NCBI GenBank assembly: GCA_020747015.1
Contig: JAGTJM010000022.1
Location: 62,001-126,000, forward strand
DNA from: Pyrenochaeta sp. MPI-SDFR-AT-0127
Lineage: Eukaryota; Ascomycota; Dothideomycetes; Pleosporales; Cucurbitariaceae
Length of the DNA: 64,000 nucleotides
Reading direction: 5' to 3'
In this document: piece after piece, positions 23,108 through 32,717 of the stretch
Layout of the letters: every line of letters starts with the position of its first letter
Numbering within the stretch: position 1 is the stretch's first letter
Notes under the pieces: model-generated
Databases searched by the model: none
What the model was told of the DNA's origin: nothing
What the model saw: only the letters and a program-made list of their open reading frames with translations
Program-made: the position numbers and the translations under genes

Positions 23108-23950
23108 ATGTCCCAATTAAAATCTTTCGCTGCGCTCAGTGTGTTCTTTCTCCTCGTGTTGGTAGAAATCGTCCATGCTGGTACCGCTGGATGCGGCAAG
23201 ACTGTTACTCTCACCAGTGGCACAAAATCAATTACTGTCAATGGCAAGCAACGCCGTTGGATCCTCCGTATCCCTCAGAACTACAACAACACGCAGCCAT
23301 ATCGATTTATATTTGGCCTTCACTGGTTGTCCGGTGACATGACTTCTGTAGATGGTGGAAATGCTCCCTATTATGGTCTCCAAACCCTTGCACAGAACAG
23401 CACCATCTTTGTATCACCTGACGGACTGAACAAGGGATGGGCGAATCAAGGCGGTGAAGATATCGCTTTTCTCGATACAATCCGCAAGCAGGTTGAGGAC
23501 GACTTGTGCGTCGATGAGAAGCTTCGTTTCTCCCTAGGATTCTCCTACGGTGGAGCTATGAGCTACAGTCTAGCCTGCAGCAGCGGGAAGGATTTCCGTG
23601 CAATCGCTGTACTATCTGGTGCAACTCTATCTGGATGCTCCGGTGGAAACGCTCCTATTGCATACTACGGACAACATGGTGTGAAAGATAGTGTTCTGCC
23701 AATTGAAAGAGGGAGGCAGATCAGGGATAAGTTCGTCCAGTTGAATGGATGTCAGCCAAAGAATGCACCAGAGCCTCCAGAAAACAGTAGACAGCGCATT
23801 ACGACGGTGTATGATGGATGCAAGTACCCGACGCAGTTTACCGCTTTCGATGGAAACCATGTCGCACTTCCTAATGATGCTGGCAATGATGCAGGTCTGC
23901 AAAGCTTTACCCCAGGAGAGGTCTGGAAGTTTTTCTCCCAATTCAAATAG
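23108..23950 (+). CDS. Secreted feruloyl esterase, CE1 / FaeC-like alpha/beta hydrolase
   Basis: Single exon, 280 aa. Residues 1-24 are a signal peptide ending at HAG. The mature part begins TAGCGKTVTLTSGTKSITVNGK and has the RWILRIP...YRFIFGLHWLSG oxyanion strand. The nucleophile elbow GFSYGG (Ser at about residue 149) follows, and the distal catalytic region is FDGNHVALP. This pattern is that of fungal feruloyl esterase C and related polyhydroxybutyrate-depolymerase-like CE1 enzymes. These release ferulic acid from arabinoxylan or pectin in plant cell walls. A TATA box lies 97 bp upstream. The length matches the family (about 270-280 aa without a carbohydrate-binding module). Confidence 0.92.
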   Translation: MSQLKSFAALSVFFLLVLVEIVHAGTAGCGKTVTLTSGTKSITVNGKQRRWILRIPQNYNNTQPYRFIFGLHWLSGDMTSVDGGNAPYYGLQTLAQNSTIFVSPDGLNKGWANQGGEDIAFLDTIRKQVEDDLCVDEKLRFSLGFSYGGAMSYSLACSSGKDFRAIAVLSGATLSGCSGGNAPIAYYGQHGVKDSVLPIERGRQIRDKFVQLNGCQPKNAPEPPENSRQRITTVYDGCKYPTQFTAFDGNHVALPNDAGNDAGLQSFTPGEVWKFFSQFK

Positions 23951-25059
23951 TGGCAGCTTTGTTGCTATGGATGGTATTTCCCATGAAATTTCGTGGTAGG
24001 GAGCACCTGTAATTTTTGATGGCCACTTAGGAATATCTACAGTCTAAAGGAACATCGTGGTTACAACCATGAGCGCACTGAGCTAATTGTATTCATGAGC
24101 CATTTTATTGAGCGTATATTAGCAAATCTAATGTTCAAAGTCTCATGCATTGAACTAAATCAGTAGAAAGCGTAACGATGCGAGATACTGAATCAGACCT
24201 AGGGTTCCCATTATCTCCTCCACGTCTCCTCCACGTCTCCTCTCGTCTTCTGACTCTTAAGTCCGTAAGTGCATTTTCATCATATGAAATGTCGCAATTG
24301 TAGTTCAATTAAAATAAGTCGCTGCCTTCCTTACCGATTGTACTCTGTTCTCTCTTATCCAATTTCTCCTCCTTGCCCTCTGTTGACGGTCTTGAGCGCT
24401 CAAATCTTCTGGTTGACGCATTATATGCATACTTTTGGCGGCTTCCTCGTTGTTGTAGTCCATGATCCGCCCGATAGGCTTCAGCAGTGTTGTGGTCGTA
24501 AATGCTGATGTCCAGCTAGGCTAATGGTATTGTGCCATGCTCCCCTTGTCGGTAGCGCCGGGTCAATTAAATATGGAACTGATGCTCATTCAGCGGACCA
24601 GTAGAGGGTGGGTCGAAGAAGAGTGTGCCATGATACTCATCTGTGTTTGTAGCTGGGACTCGCCGAATTTTTTATATTGGCCCAGATCAAGATACATAGC
24701 GAACCTGTTCAGCACAGTCTTCGACACTTCCAGGCGCGACGAAGCACACAGGCGAACCGAAGGACTGAAAGTTATGACTGTATTATTAATGATTTAGCAG
24801 CTCTAAACAGAAACCTTTGTCAATCCAAAGCATACCTGTGTTGATGCCCAGCCTGAGCAATCGTGTACAGTATCACGAGTCACATTTTCACGAATATTAA
24901 GTATGAATATCATACTCATTTATTCATGAGATGGAACAGTACTTCTCCAATCCTGACAAAGCATCCGCTTTTAAATATACAAGCACAGCTAGCGGGCAAT
25001 ATGCTTCTTACAAGCACTGCAACCCCCATCAGCTCCCATCTTTCCATTTCTTCCAATAC
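23951..25059. other. Intergenic region between convergent genes
   Basis: No gene recognised. It includes an 11-nt tandem repeat at 24215-24245. Confidence 0.5.
24215..24245. repeat. 11-nt tandem repeat (about 2.5 copies)
   Basis: CTCCTCCACGT at 24215-24225 and again at 24226-24236, followed by a partial third copy. Confidence 0.75.
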
Positions 25060-26710
25060 TCAGTAACTATATCGGAATAGACGATCATGTTTCTCGGTGT
25101 GGTCCGAGTCTATGCTCACGCCCAGTTGATCTGAATCGCCTTCGTGATTATCAACAAAACACCCTGTCTGCATTTCCCTCTTACGATTGCTCAATTTAGC
25201 AGTAAATTGGAAAACGAAGAAACATACAATGAGGCACACCCAGCTTACCAAGCTGGCTATGCACCCCTTAGTATATCGTGGCGCATCGACTTTCTGCCAC
25301 AACTGTGGTCCAGTGATGCATCCGATTGTGTAGAAGACAAAGAAGATAGCGCTCACGACGGACTTCTTAGTGTTGCCTTTGACATTTGAAGCCATGAGAC
25401 CCACAGCAACGCTGAGAGGAGGTGCCGTCGATCCAGCAAACCATGTGGCAACCACGATGCCCCAAGCGTTGCTTGATGGCAGAAAGAGTAGGAGCAAAGT
25501 ACCCATCAGGGGCATTGAGGCCACAAAGATGCCTACCCAACAGCGGGTATTTGGAAAGAAGGTAGGTCCAAGCGCACCCATCCAGACAAGTGCAAATGAT
25601 ATCCCACCAGATGGCAGTCCTACAAGCATAGTGCGGAAAGAGCTGAACCCAAACCCTTTGATGACCAGAGACGAAAATTTGACGATAGGTGTGGGTAAGG
25701 TGATGAACAGAGCCATAAGTGCGTATAGCGCTGTGCGTGGATCGAGGAAGGCTTCTTTGAGCTGCGCCGTGTTGAATGAAGCCTTGTCACGCGTTGCACG
25801 GTCGATGGCAAGACGCTCGGTAGCGATACTGCGTTCGCGATCGTTAAGAAACCAGGCAGTCGTCGTACTGCGGGGCATGAAACAAATGAACAGGATGCCA
25901 CATCCGACTGTCAAACCTCCACATATGAGGAATAGCACTCGCCAGGCTGCGAGTGCTATCTTTGCGCTCCCGATACCGTACATCATAGTCCCACCAACAA
26001 TTTGCGAAATTCCAAACATGGAGACCCACGTGCTGTGTTACATTAGTGGAATACTTTGGAAAGAGAGCCATTTCTACTCACGCTATTCGCACGGGGTGCT
26101 CGGTACGCTTATACCATCCGCTTGTGATGATCATGAAAGAAGGTGCAACGGCCCCTTCAGTGAATCCTAGGAAGAAACGTGCAACTGCTATTGTTGCCCA
26201 GTTTTGGGTCGCTCCTAAGCACATCTCGGCGATACCCCAAAGAACCCTAAATTTACCGATCAGTCTTCTGTCGGACCTGAGTGTCTTTAATGAAGCACTA
26301 ACACTGTGATGCCCACAAACAATGTGATTGGGAAACGACTCATCAGATAGGCCGCTGGGTACTCAGAAACGAATTGGCCGAAATAGAAGAGCGAGATGGC
26401 CCAAGAAAATTCGGAGCCAGAAAGATTTAGGTCTTCCTGGAGTCCAAAGACTGCCGCATAATTGATGCTTTGCTTGTCGAGGTCTGATATGATTAACTCG
26501 GCGATAGCAGGCTGTGGACAAGGATTAGAACCTACATTGAAAAAAGTAGACCAATGCCATGAGAGGGAGAATGACGCGATCGAGCTTTCTCAGCACGGCT
26601 TTCTCATCCTTAGGATCAATATGATAAGCCACTACAAGGTCTCCGTCGACTTTCGTGCCAGAGTCCTTAATAGTTTCTGCTCCATTGTGCTTAGAGATTG
26701 TTTCAGACAT
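25060..26710 (-). CDS. MFS anion/carboxylate transporter, Dal5 (allantoate permease, ACS) family
   Basis: Four exons: 26536-26710, 26303-26483, 26082-26246, 25060-26032, total 497 aa with all splice phases consistent. Introns are 26484-26535, 26247-26302 and 26033-26081. Joining gives the family N-terminus LDRVILPLMALVYFFQYLDKQSINYAAVFGL, with later helices in two groups of six and a hydrophilic C-terminus. The HPVRIATWVSMFGISQIVGG stretch and the central loop WFLNDRERSIATERL are hallmarks of the Dal5/Tna1 group. These take up allantoate, nicotinate, sugar acids and other anions by H+ symport. The gene is divergent from the hydroxyacid dehydrogenase gene across a 440-bp promoter with three CGG-N9-CCG elements, so it probably imports the substrate of that pathway. 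Confidence 0.92.
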
Positions 26711-26924
26711 ATCGGTATCATGTAAAGTGTAGGTGAAAGGATAGCAGGCCCAGTATCGATTGCGGCTGCGACTTGAGGATATGCTGCAGAAGCAGCAAGT
26801 GGCCAGGGTCTTATAGACATGCCGAAGGTGGCATGTCGAGGTCCGGACCACGCTAGAAGTTGTTTCCTGGGGAAGACCCCATGGGGCCAATGTGCTAGGG
26901 AAGTCCAACGTTTCAAGTGCTCGT

Positions 26925-26939
26925 CGGATGTTGAAGCCG
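26925..26939 (+). promoter_or_regulatory. CGG-N9-CCG element 1 (candidate Zn2Cys6 operator)
   Basis: CGGATGTTGAAGCCG. An inverted CGG pair with 9-nt spacer. It lies 215 bp upstream of the transporter start and 212 bp upstream of the dehydrogenase start. Confidence 0.7.
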
Positions 26940-26965
26940 CATGCTGTTAGGCCATGAAGCAACAC

Positions 26966-26980
26966 CGGATGTGGCAGCCG
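26966..26980 (+). promoter_or_regulatory. CGG-N9-CCG element 2
   Basis: CGGATGTGGCAGCCG, 13 of 15 positions identical to element 1. Confidence 0.7.
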
Positions 26981-27016
26981 CACCTAACTTTCCAGCGCCA
27001 CAACACCAGCAGACCT

Positions 27017-27031
27017 CGGATATGGAAGCCG
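27017..27031 (+). promoter_or_regulatory. CGG-N9-CCG element 3
   Basis: CGGATATGGAAGCCG, 13 of 15 identical to element 1; 120 bp before the dehydrogenase ATG. Confidence 0.7.
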
Positions 27032-27150
27032 TACATGGCCCATGTAGCTTAACCAACGACGCCATACCGATTGTCCTTAAGAGAAGTTGACAGCTTGCTT
27101 CTACTTTTGAATAACACTTTCAATCTTCTGTGCTTACTCAATATTCGATA

Positions 27151-28143
27151 ATGGCACCTTCAAGACTTGACCCCGTTGAAGACTGCGCTATGCCAGTCAG
27201 CGAACTCGCAACGACAAGCACCAAGCACAACATCTATCTCCTCGAAAATTTCCCGCCTGAAGCAATTCGCCACAGTCAGCGACTTTTCAAGACAATTCTA
27301 CCGAACGATCCCGAAATCGCGAACTGGCGAGAGAATGCAGACGCCATTCTCGTCAGAGAGCAAACAATATCGGCTGAAGACATCAGAGTCGCACGAAAGC
27401 TGCGAGCAATCGGTAAACAAGGCACCGGCATTGATATCATTGATCAGTATGCATGTGCAGAACGCGGTATCGCAATCTTGAATACTCCTGGTGTGAACGC
27501 GCAATCGGTCGCAGAGCTTGTCCTCAGTCTCACCATGGCAGTGGCGCGGCAGCTGCGTGTGATATCGACCAAGCAGGCTGCCGGATTGGAGGTTCGAAAA
27601 GAACATTGCTGTGGTACAACACTAGTAGGCAAAACAATCGGGATCGTAGGCATGGGTAATATTGGTACAGCTGTTGCTCGCATGTTTAGCGGAGCTTTTG
27701 GAGCATCTGTATACGGCTGTGACCCCTATGCCCCAGATACTGCTTGGAAAGACATTCCACATACAAGAGTCGAAATGTGGGAGGATATGTTGGCCCATGT
27801 CGATGTCCTGACGGTACATGTCCCCTTAAATGATAAAACTCGAGGAATGGTGGGATGGGCACAATTCCAGAAGATGCGACGAGGTGCTATTTTGATTAAC
27901 GTCGCCCGCGGGGGCATCGTCAATGAGGATGACCTTGTAGCAGCTCTAGAGCAGGGCGTTCTCTTTGGAGCGGGCTTGGACTGCCATGAACAAGAGCCAC
28001 CAACACTAGATAGATATGAACGATTGTGGGCGACGGGGAAGGTGATGAGCACCCCTCATATCGGTGCAACGACGTCTGAGACGCAGGTCCTCACCTCTAC
28101 AAGTGCGTTGGACAATGTGTATAAATTTCTGAAGCTCGCATAG
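27151..28143 (+). CDS. D-2-hydroxyacid dehydrogenase (phosphoglycerate dehydrogenase-like)
   Basis: Single exon, 330 aa from the ATG at 27151. An NAD-binding Rossmann fold is visible (GKTIGIVGMGNIGTAVARMF, GxGxxG). So is the catalytic triad of the family: Arg in NVARGGIVNEDDL, Glu in DCHEQEPP and His in STPHIGATT. The N-terminal substrate-domain motif is LRAIGKQGTGIDIIDQYACAERGI, typical of SerA-like enzymes. It lacks the C-terminal ACT regulatory domain of biosynthetic phosphoglycerate dehydrogenase, so a catabolic 2-oxo/2-hydroxy-acid reaction is more likely than serine synthesis. It shares a divergent promoter with an anion transporter and sits next to a Zn2Cys6 regulator and an HpcH/HpaI aldolase. 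This suggests it reduces or oxidises a hydroxy-acid intermediate of one pathway. The exact substrate is unknown. Confidence 0.92.
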   Translation: MAPSRLDPVEDCAMPVSELATTSTKHNIYLLENFPPEAIRHSQRLFKTILPNDPEIANWRENADAILVREQTISAEDIRVARKLRAIGKQGTGIDIIDQYACAERGIAILNTPGVNAQSVAELVLSLTMAVARQLRVISTKQAAGLEVRKEHCCGTTLVGKTIGIVGMGNIGTAVARMFSGAFGASVYGCDPYAPDTAWKDIPHTRVEMWEDMLAHVDVLTVHVPLNDKTRGMVGWAQFQKMRRGAILINVARGGIVNEDDLVAALEQGVLFGAGLDCHEQEPPTLDRYERLWATGKVMSTPHIGATTSETQVLTSTSALDNVYKFLKLA

Positions 28144-28347
28144 AATAGCCTCGTGAGATGGGTAGAACCACGAAATGAACCCTGATCTGTTTCCGCTTCC
28201 GATGCGAAGTTACTGGTAGCGCCGTTTACGTAACAATCCTCTCACTAGACTCTGAAGTCTTCCCGACTTCTTACCTCCCTATTATAGTCCAACTTATATG
28301 ACCAGCCTTGTTCTCATTTCACCATGAGCATAGACTGAGTGACACTG

Positions 28348-30895
28348 ATGGCGCTAAGTGAGCGTGCAAATAAGAGGGTGCGACTTTCCGGCCCAACAGC
28401 GGAAGTTGCTCGGACACCACAAGCGTACCGTTCTTCAGTCCACGGCGACCTTGAATCATCATTGACCACTACAGATGTACCTCGTGTCGGGAGCGGAAAA
28501 TAAAATGTTGTGGCAGTCAGCCTTGCCGATACTGTTTAAAACGAAACTTAACTTGCACATTCCCAGACAATGGCAAAAAGAAGATGTACTCGGTATCGTG
28601 AGTAACTAGCGAAATGCCCACCACACCGTCTGACAAACCCAAGATACGTCGAGGACTTGGAGAGAAGAACTCGTTCCCATGCAGTCTTGCCCAAAAACGA
28701 TGCGTATCCTGCGAGCGAACATCAGCGCGATGAAGTGCACCATGAAGCCGAATCTGCTTCCACAGATCTAAATCCAGACTCAACCACATCGCGTAAGCCA
28801 AGGTACTTTCCAAAATAACAGCATTGGCTCATGTCTACTCAAAGCTATTATACCGGAGCCCTCAATGTCATCAAGCTTAAACTTTGGGTCTCAGATCAGG
28901 AGTTTACCAACAGATCCTGCGGTAGGTACCGCGGTTTCTTCTGGACTCTTAAACAGCACCACAGATGACGTGTATGAATTAGAGAAAGAAGGTGCTAGTA
29001 AGCGCAGTGCATCTAGCAACATTCAATGGCCAACAGAAGATGAGGCTCAGGATCTACTTAACACCGTCCTCAACTCCATCGGCAGCCTTCAACACCTCAT
29101 TGACCCTAGATCATTCTCGGACAAGATCTCCATGTTTTACGAAGGCGGTACAGAGCGCAAGTCCATTGGAGATCTCTGTTATGTAGAAATACTTATGGTC
29201 TTCGCGTTGGGCGGACTGCTTCGGGGAAAGCCAACTAAAGGATCATCTTTCCCAGGCGCCGAATACTTTATGGAAGCCACCAATTCTTTACCATCTATAT
29301 GCACGCTCAGGAAAGCGGGAGGGATTGCAATCGAGATCATGGGTTTGTTCGCCTTCTTTTTACAATGCTCCGATCGCAAAGAAGATGCCTACGTTCACGT
29401 AAGTCCACAGTTCTCTGTCTTCCATGCAAATCAACATGTTGATCCTTACCTGTAGGCCGGCATTGCCTTGAGGCTCGCAGTTTCTAATGGTCTTGCTCGT
29501 GATACTGGGATTCGACACATGCAACGATCCGAGCGAACGCATCGGAACAGACTGTGGTGGACAATCTACATGCAAGAGAGGTGGGAAAACTCGAAGTTGA
29601 TTTGACACCCTCCTAACTTTCTGCAGGAGATTATCTGCAGCCACTGGCAACCCCGTAGGCATCCTTGACGATCACATAACTACGAAACTCCCATCAGAGT
29701 CGCCAGGATTTCCGCCGACCGCAGCATTGAACCTCAACATCAAGCTGGCTAGGCTTACGGGTCGTATCATGCAGGGTACGGATGCACTTCTGCCAGACCA
29801 GTGTTATTTAACTGACCCCCTTTAGGTGTTTATGATCCCAAGCTTAAATCTGAGAAACAATTTTTACGTACCGTTCATGACTTAATTGCAGAGCTTACAA
29901 AAGTGTGGAGAGAAATGCCATATGAATTTGCAATCGACTTCTCGGCACGTTTCGCAATTACTAGAGCCAGCGCAACCCTTCATTTGATGTTATTCCAGGT
30001 ATTTCTACCACGTTGTATTACCTCTGTGTCTACTAAGACTTGAGTAGGCCATGATATTGGCCTCCAGACCCATCTTACTTCATCTTGCAAAGTCGAAACT
30101 TGAAGGCAACGGCCTCGATCTGTCGTCGTCATCATCACCATTATCATCAGGAGCTACTAGTCTACAGAAGCTTGCCACAATATGTATCGAGGCTGCCGGC
30201 ATGAGTCTGGATGTTCTACGTTCGCTTAAGCAACAAGCTCTACTAGGTACGAAGGTTGGTAGCCTCTTCGATCACTGCTGATATATGTGACAGCCACATT
30301 TGGTTACTTTGATCTTGATGCAACAGTATCTGCAGCCTTTGTGTTCGTTCTTGTAGAGAGCTTACATACTGGAAGCTCAACGCACTCTGGTCGACAAGGT
30401 ATCAGAGGAGCTGTGGAGATCTTACAATACTTTAGCAGTCATGGCAATAAAGCAGCTGATAGACGACTCTTAGACGTCGAGCAGATATGCCAGCATCTCG
30501 ATATTAGCCTAGAAACCACTACGGCCCCGGCGAGCCCAGCAGCGGTTGTCGAAGAGTCTTCCATAGCTCCTGATTCAACGGTTAACAATGATGCTACGCA
30601 TTCTTTACCGCCAGTCGACATAACGACTGAAGCGCTCCTTCCTCATTCAGTAGTCCCGACTGAGGGCGGTGTAGATAGTGATTGGCGCGAGGCACTCATA
30701 TTCTCCCAGGACCCACACGGTCTTTATGATGGACTCGAACTAGGAAACTTCACAGTCTCTGACGAGGCCATTTTTGGAAATCTGAGTGGCTTTCATCTTG
30801 ATTTTGGCGATGATTTTATGCTCACCGGAGCGGACGAAACAGACTGGGAAGAGTTCGAAAGGCACATTACCAGGCACCAAGAAAGCGGAGGATAA
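28348..30895 (+). CDS. Zn2Cys6 transcription factor with fungal-specific regulatory domain
   Basis: Nine exons: 28348-28424, 28475-28597, 28644-28792, 28845-29398, 29456-29580, 29627-29775, 29826-29998, 30048-30246, 30294-30895; 716 aa, every phase consistent. Exon 2 encodes the zinc cluster with spacing C-x2-C-x6-C-x5-C-x2-C-x6-C (codons 28476-28556). Exon 3 gives the SYVEDLERR linker/coiled-coil start. The fungal-specific middle homology region follows (IDPRSFSDKISMFYE, RLWWTIYMQERRLSAATGNPVGI), then an acidic C-terminus (DSDWREALIF...FGDDFMLTGADETDWEEFE) resembling an activation domain. It lies between the dehydrogenase and aldolase genes, whose promoters hold CGG-N9-CCG elements, the kind of site bound by dimers of this class. 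It is therefore the likely pathway regulator. The zinc-cluster exons are short and easily missed by ORF finding. Confidence 0.93.
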
Positions 30896-30927
30896 TATTT
30901 GCTATATTGAAACGGGGTTTTCCCATC

Positions 30928-31876
30928 TCATTTGGTACTATGCTGCAAACTCCGTAATAAATTCGAATTTGCCCGCCCACCCTGCAACAAGAGGCCCACA
31001 TCCTGCGCCCCGACGATCCACTTCGCTCCGAACTCATTGATTACTCTCTCGAGGATATCCGGTCGGTGATATAAACCAGCAATGCCCATCAACTTCCCAT
31101 GCTTTCTAGCTGCTGAGCCGACTCGCTCAAGCGCCAACAAAAATGCTGGCGCATCCCAGTCGCCTAACGTGCCAATTTCCATGGCAAGATCGTTGGATCC
31201 TACGAGTAGAACATCGCAGCCTGGTAGCGCTGCGATGTCCTCAACAGATGCAAGAGCATCCGCTGTCTCTATCATGATGAAAACTGTAGAGCCAAAGCCA
31301 TTCATTTGAGTGATAAGCTCTGCAGTAGGGGGAGCAGCAAACTCAAAATGAGGAAAGCCGGCACTGATTGAGCGTTTTCCTAGTGGTGGATATTTTGAGA
31401 TTTGGATCGCTCGCTGCGCATCACCTGCTCGCCGTTGGCAGTTAGCTTTAGTTATTCAATAGAGTTGTTCTTTCGATGTGCAACCTCGAACACGCAGAAA
31501 TAATTGACTGACCGACATTGTGAATATGCGGAACAATGACACCCATAGCACCCACATCCAAGACTTTCTGGATAAATCCGTCCCCGCACTGATGCGGGAC
31601 TCTTACAAATGGCGTCACGCCTGCAGAGACGGCGGCGATGCAGAGTTGATTCGCATCTTTGATAGTGAGTGCAGTGTGCTCGAGATCAATGAATAGCGAG
31701 TCGTAGCCTGCAGCCTTCGCAATGTGCACAATGGAGGTGTCAGGTGAGATTTTGATGCCGAAGGCGGTGCAGATCTTGTTTTTTGAGGCATTGAGGAGTA
31801 GGGTGTTGGGAGCGATGGTAGGCGTAGATGGGGTTGGTAAGGCTTCGACAGCAGGAGAGTAGGCAATGGATCCCAT
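30928..31876 (-). CDS. HpcH/HpaI-family aldolase (class II, 2-oxo-3-deoxy acid type)
   Basis: Two exons, 31513-31876 and 30928-31424 (286 aa), with intron 31425-31512 joined in phase (HNV-G-DAQRA). Family motifs are present: GYDSLFIDLEHTALTI, VTPFVRVPH (substrate Arg), GVIVPHIHNV, FIMIETADAL (metal Glu) and CDVLLVGSNDLAMEIG (metal Asp). Relatives cleave 2-oxo-3-deoxy acids to pyruvate plus an aldehyde: HpaI in aromatic degradation, GarL in galactarate, YfaU/RhmA in rhamnonate catabolism. The start at 31876 is the only nearby ATG. Two CGG-N9-CCG elements lie 129 and 173 bp upstream. With the neighbouring transporter, dehydrogenase and regulator it forms a probable catabolic unit; substrate unknown. 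Confidence 0.91.
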
Positions 31877-32004
31877 TTTGAATAGTGAGCACTTAACTAA
31901 AATATACAGGAGACTGTAGACTCAAATATGAGCACCGTTGAATAATGGAGATATTCCAGTTTTGTAGTATAATTATACCGCGGCTCGTTGGACGAAGTTG
32001 CCCT

Positions 32005-32019
32005 CGGATGTCGAAGCCG
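32005..32019 (+). promoter_or_regulatory. CGG-N9-CCG element 4, aldolase promoter
   Basis: CGGATGTCGAAGCCG, 14 of 15 identical to element 1 of the transporter/dehydrogenase promoter; 129 bp upstream of the aldolase ATG. Confidence 0.72.
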
Positions 32020-32048
32020 AGATACAGATTCGCCTACTCATGGCACAG

Positions 32049-32063
32049 CGGTTGTGACATCCG
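32049..32063 (-). promoter_or_regulatory. CGG-N9-CCG element 5, aldolase promoter (reverse orientation)
   Basis: On the minus strand the site reads CGGATGTCACAACCG, keeping the CGGATGT half and the 9-nt spacer. Confidence 0.62.
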
Positions 32064-32717
32064 CGCCGCAAAATGACTACCATGCTGCGGATAATGACTC
32101 TTTGCCAAGCCGAAATCATGCGTAGGTACTGCCTGAGGGTGAAATCTGCTGGAGTGGGTAGAAGGCCGTCTCTTCGAAGCCTAAGGGGTATCTGGGATAT
32201 AGTGTGTACCAGATTTCGCTCACACACTAGTCTCGCATGTAGCACATCAAAAGTATGATCCTACCTTCAGAGAAATATGTTTTGAACTGCATTTTGTACA
32301 TTCATAACTTGTATTACTCATATCTTTGTATAGTTTACTATCTTTATAACGCCAAGTCTGACGACGATCCTCGCATCTGCCGTCTTAGCGACGCCTACTT
32401 CTTCTTTATGTCTCTCGCTGCGATAGCTCAGGTTTTCTCTACTAATTGACTTCTAGGTGTCAAACTTCTGATCACTAGCTAGATTCTTCTCCCCCAGCTA
32501 CCCCGATAGCCCATGCCCGTGTCCAGGTGAAAGTGTTAAGCGACTGTAGGGCTAGATGTTGAAGAGCCCGCATACCAGCTAGCCTCTCGTGTAAAGAATT
32601 ACCAGCGCCCATATTGTCGTTTCACAACTCGACTGAGGCTTACCGGAGTGCCACGATCACCACCGCTATCGCATACTGCGCCAGACTGACTCGATTAGTA
32701 ATGGCCATGAGAGCCGC

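Larger units (their letters stand above)
26711..27150. promoter_or_regulatory. Divergent promoter of the Dal5-type transporter and hydroxyacid dehydrogenase genes
   Basis: A 440-bp intergenic region between head-to-head genes. It contains three copies of a 15-bp CGG-N9-CCG element within 107 bp, a layout typical of targets of a dimeric Zn2Cys6 activator. Confidence 0.75.
31877..32717. other. Aldolase promoter and DAC1 3' flank
   Basis: No gene recognised. The left part contains two CGG-N9-CCG elements; 32255-32460 is AT-rich. Confidence 0.55.

Noticed and set aside
25370..26170. 266-aa plus-strand frame over the Dal5-type transporter
   Set aside because: Antisense to conserved transporter exons, without its own features.
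28845..28870. Apparent frameshift before SSSLNFGSQIRS in the regulator gene
   Set aside because: Splicing of intron 28793-28844 gives a continuous frame (S-P-I-I-P-E-P-S), so no frameshift is needed.
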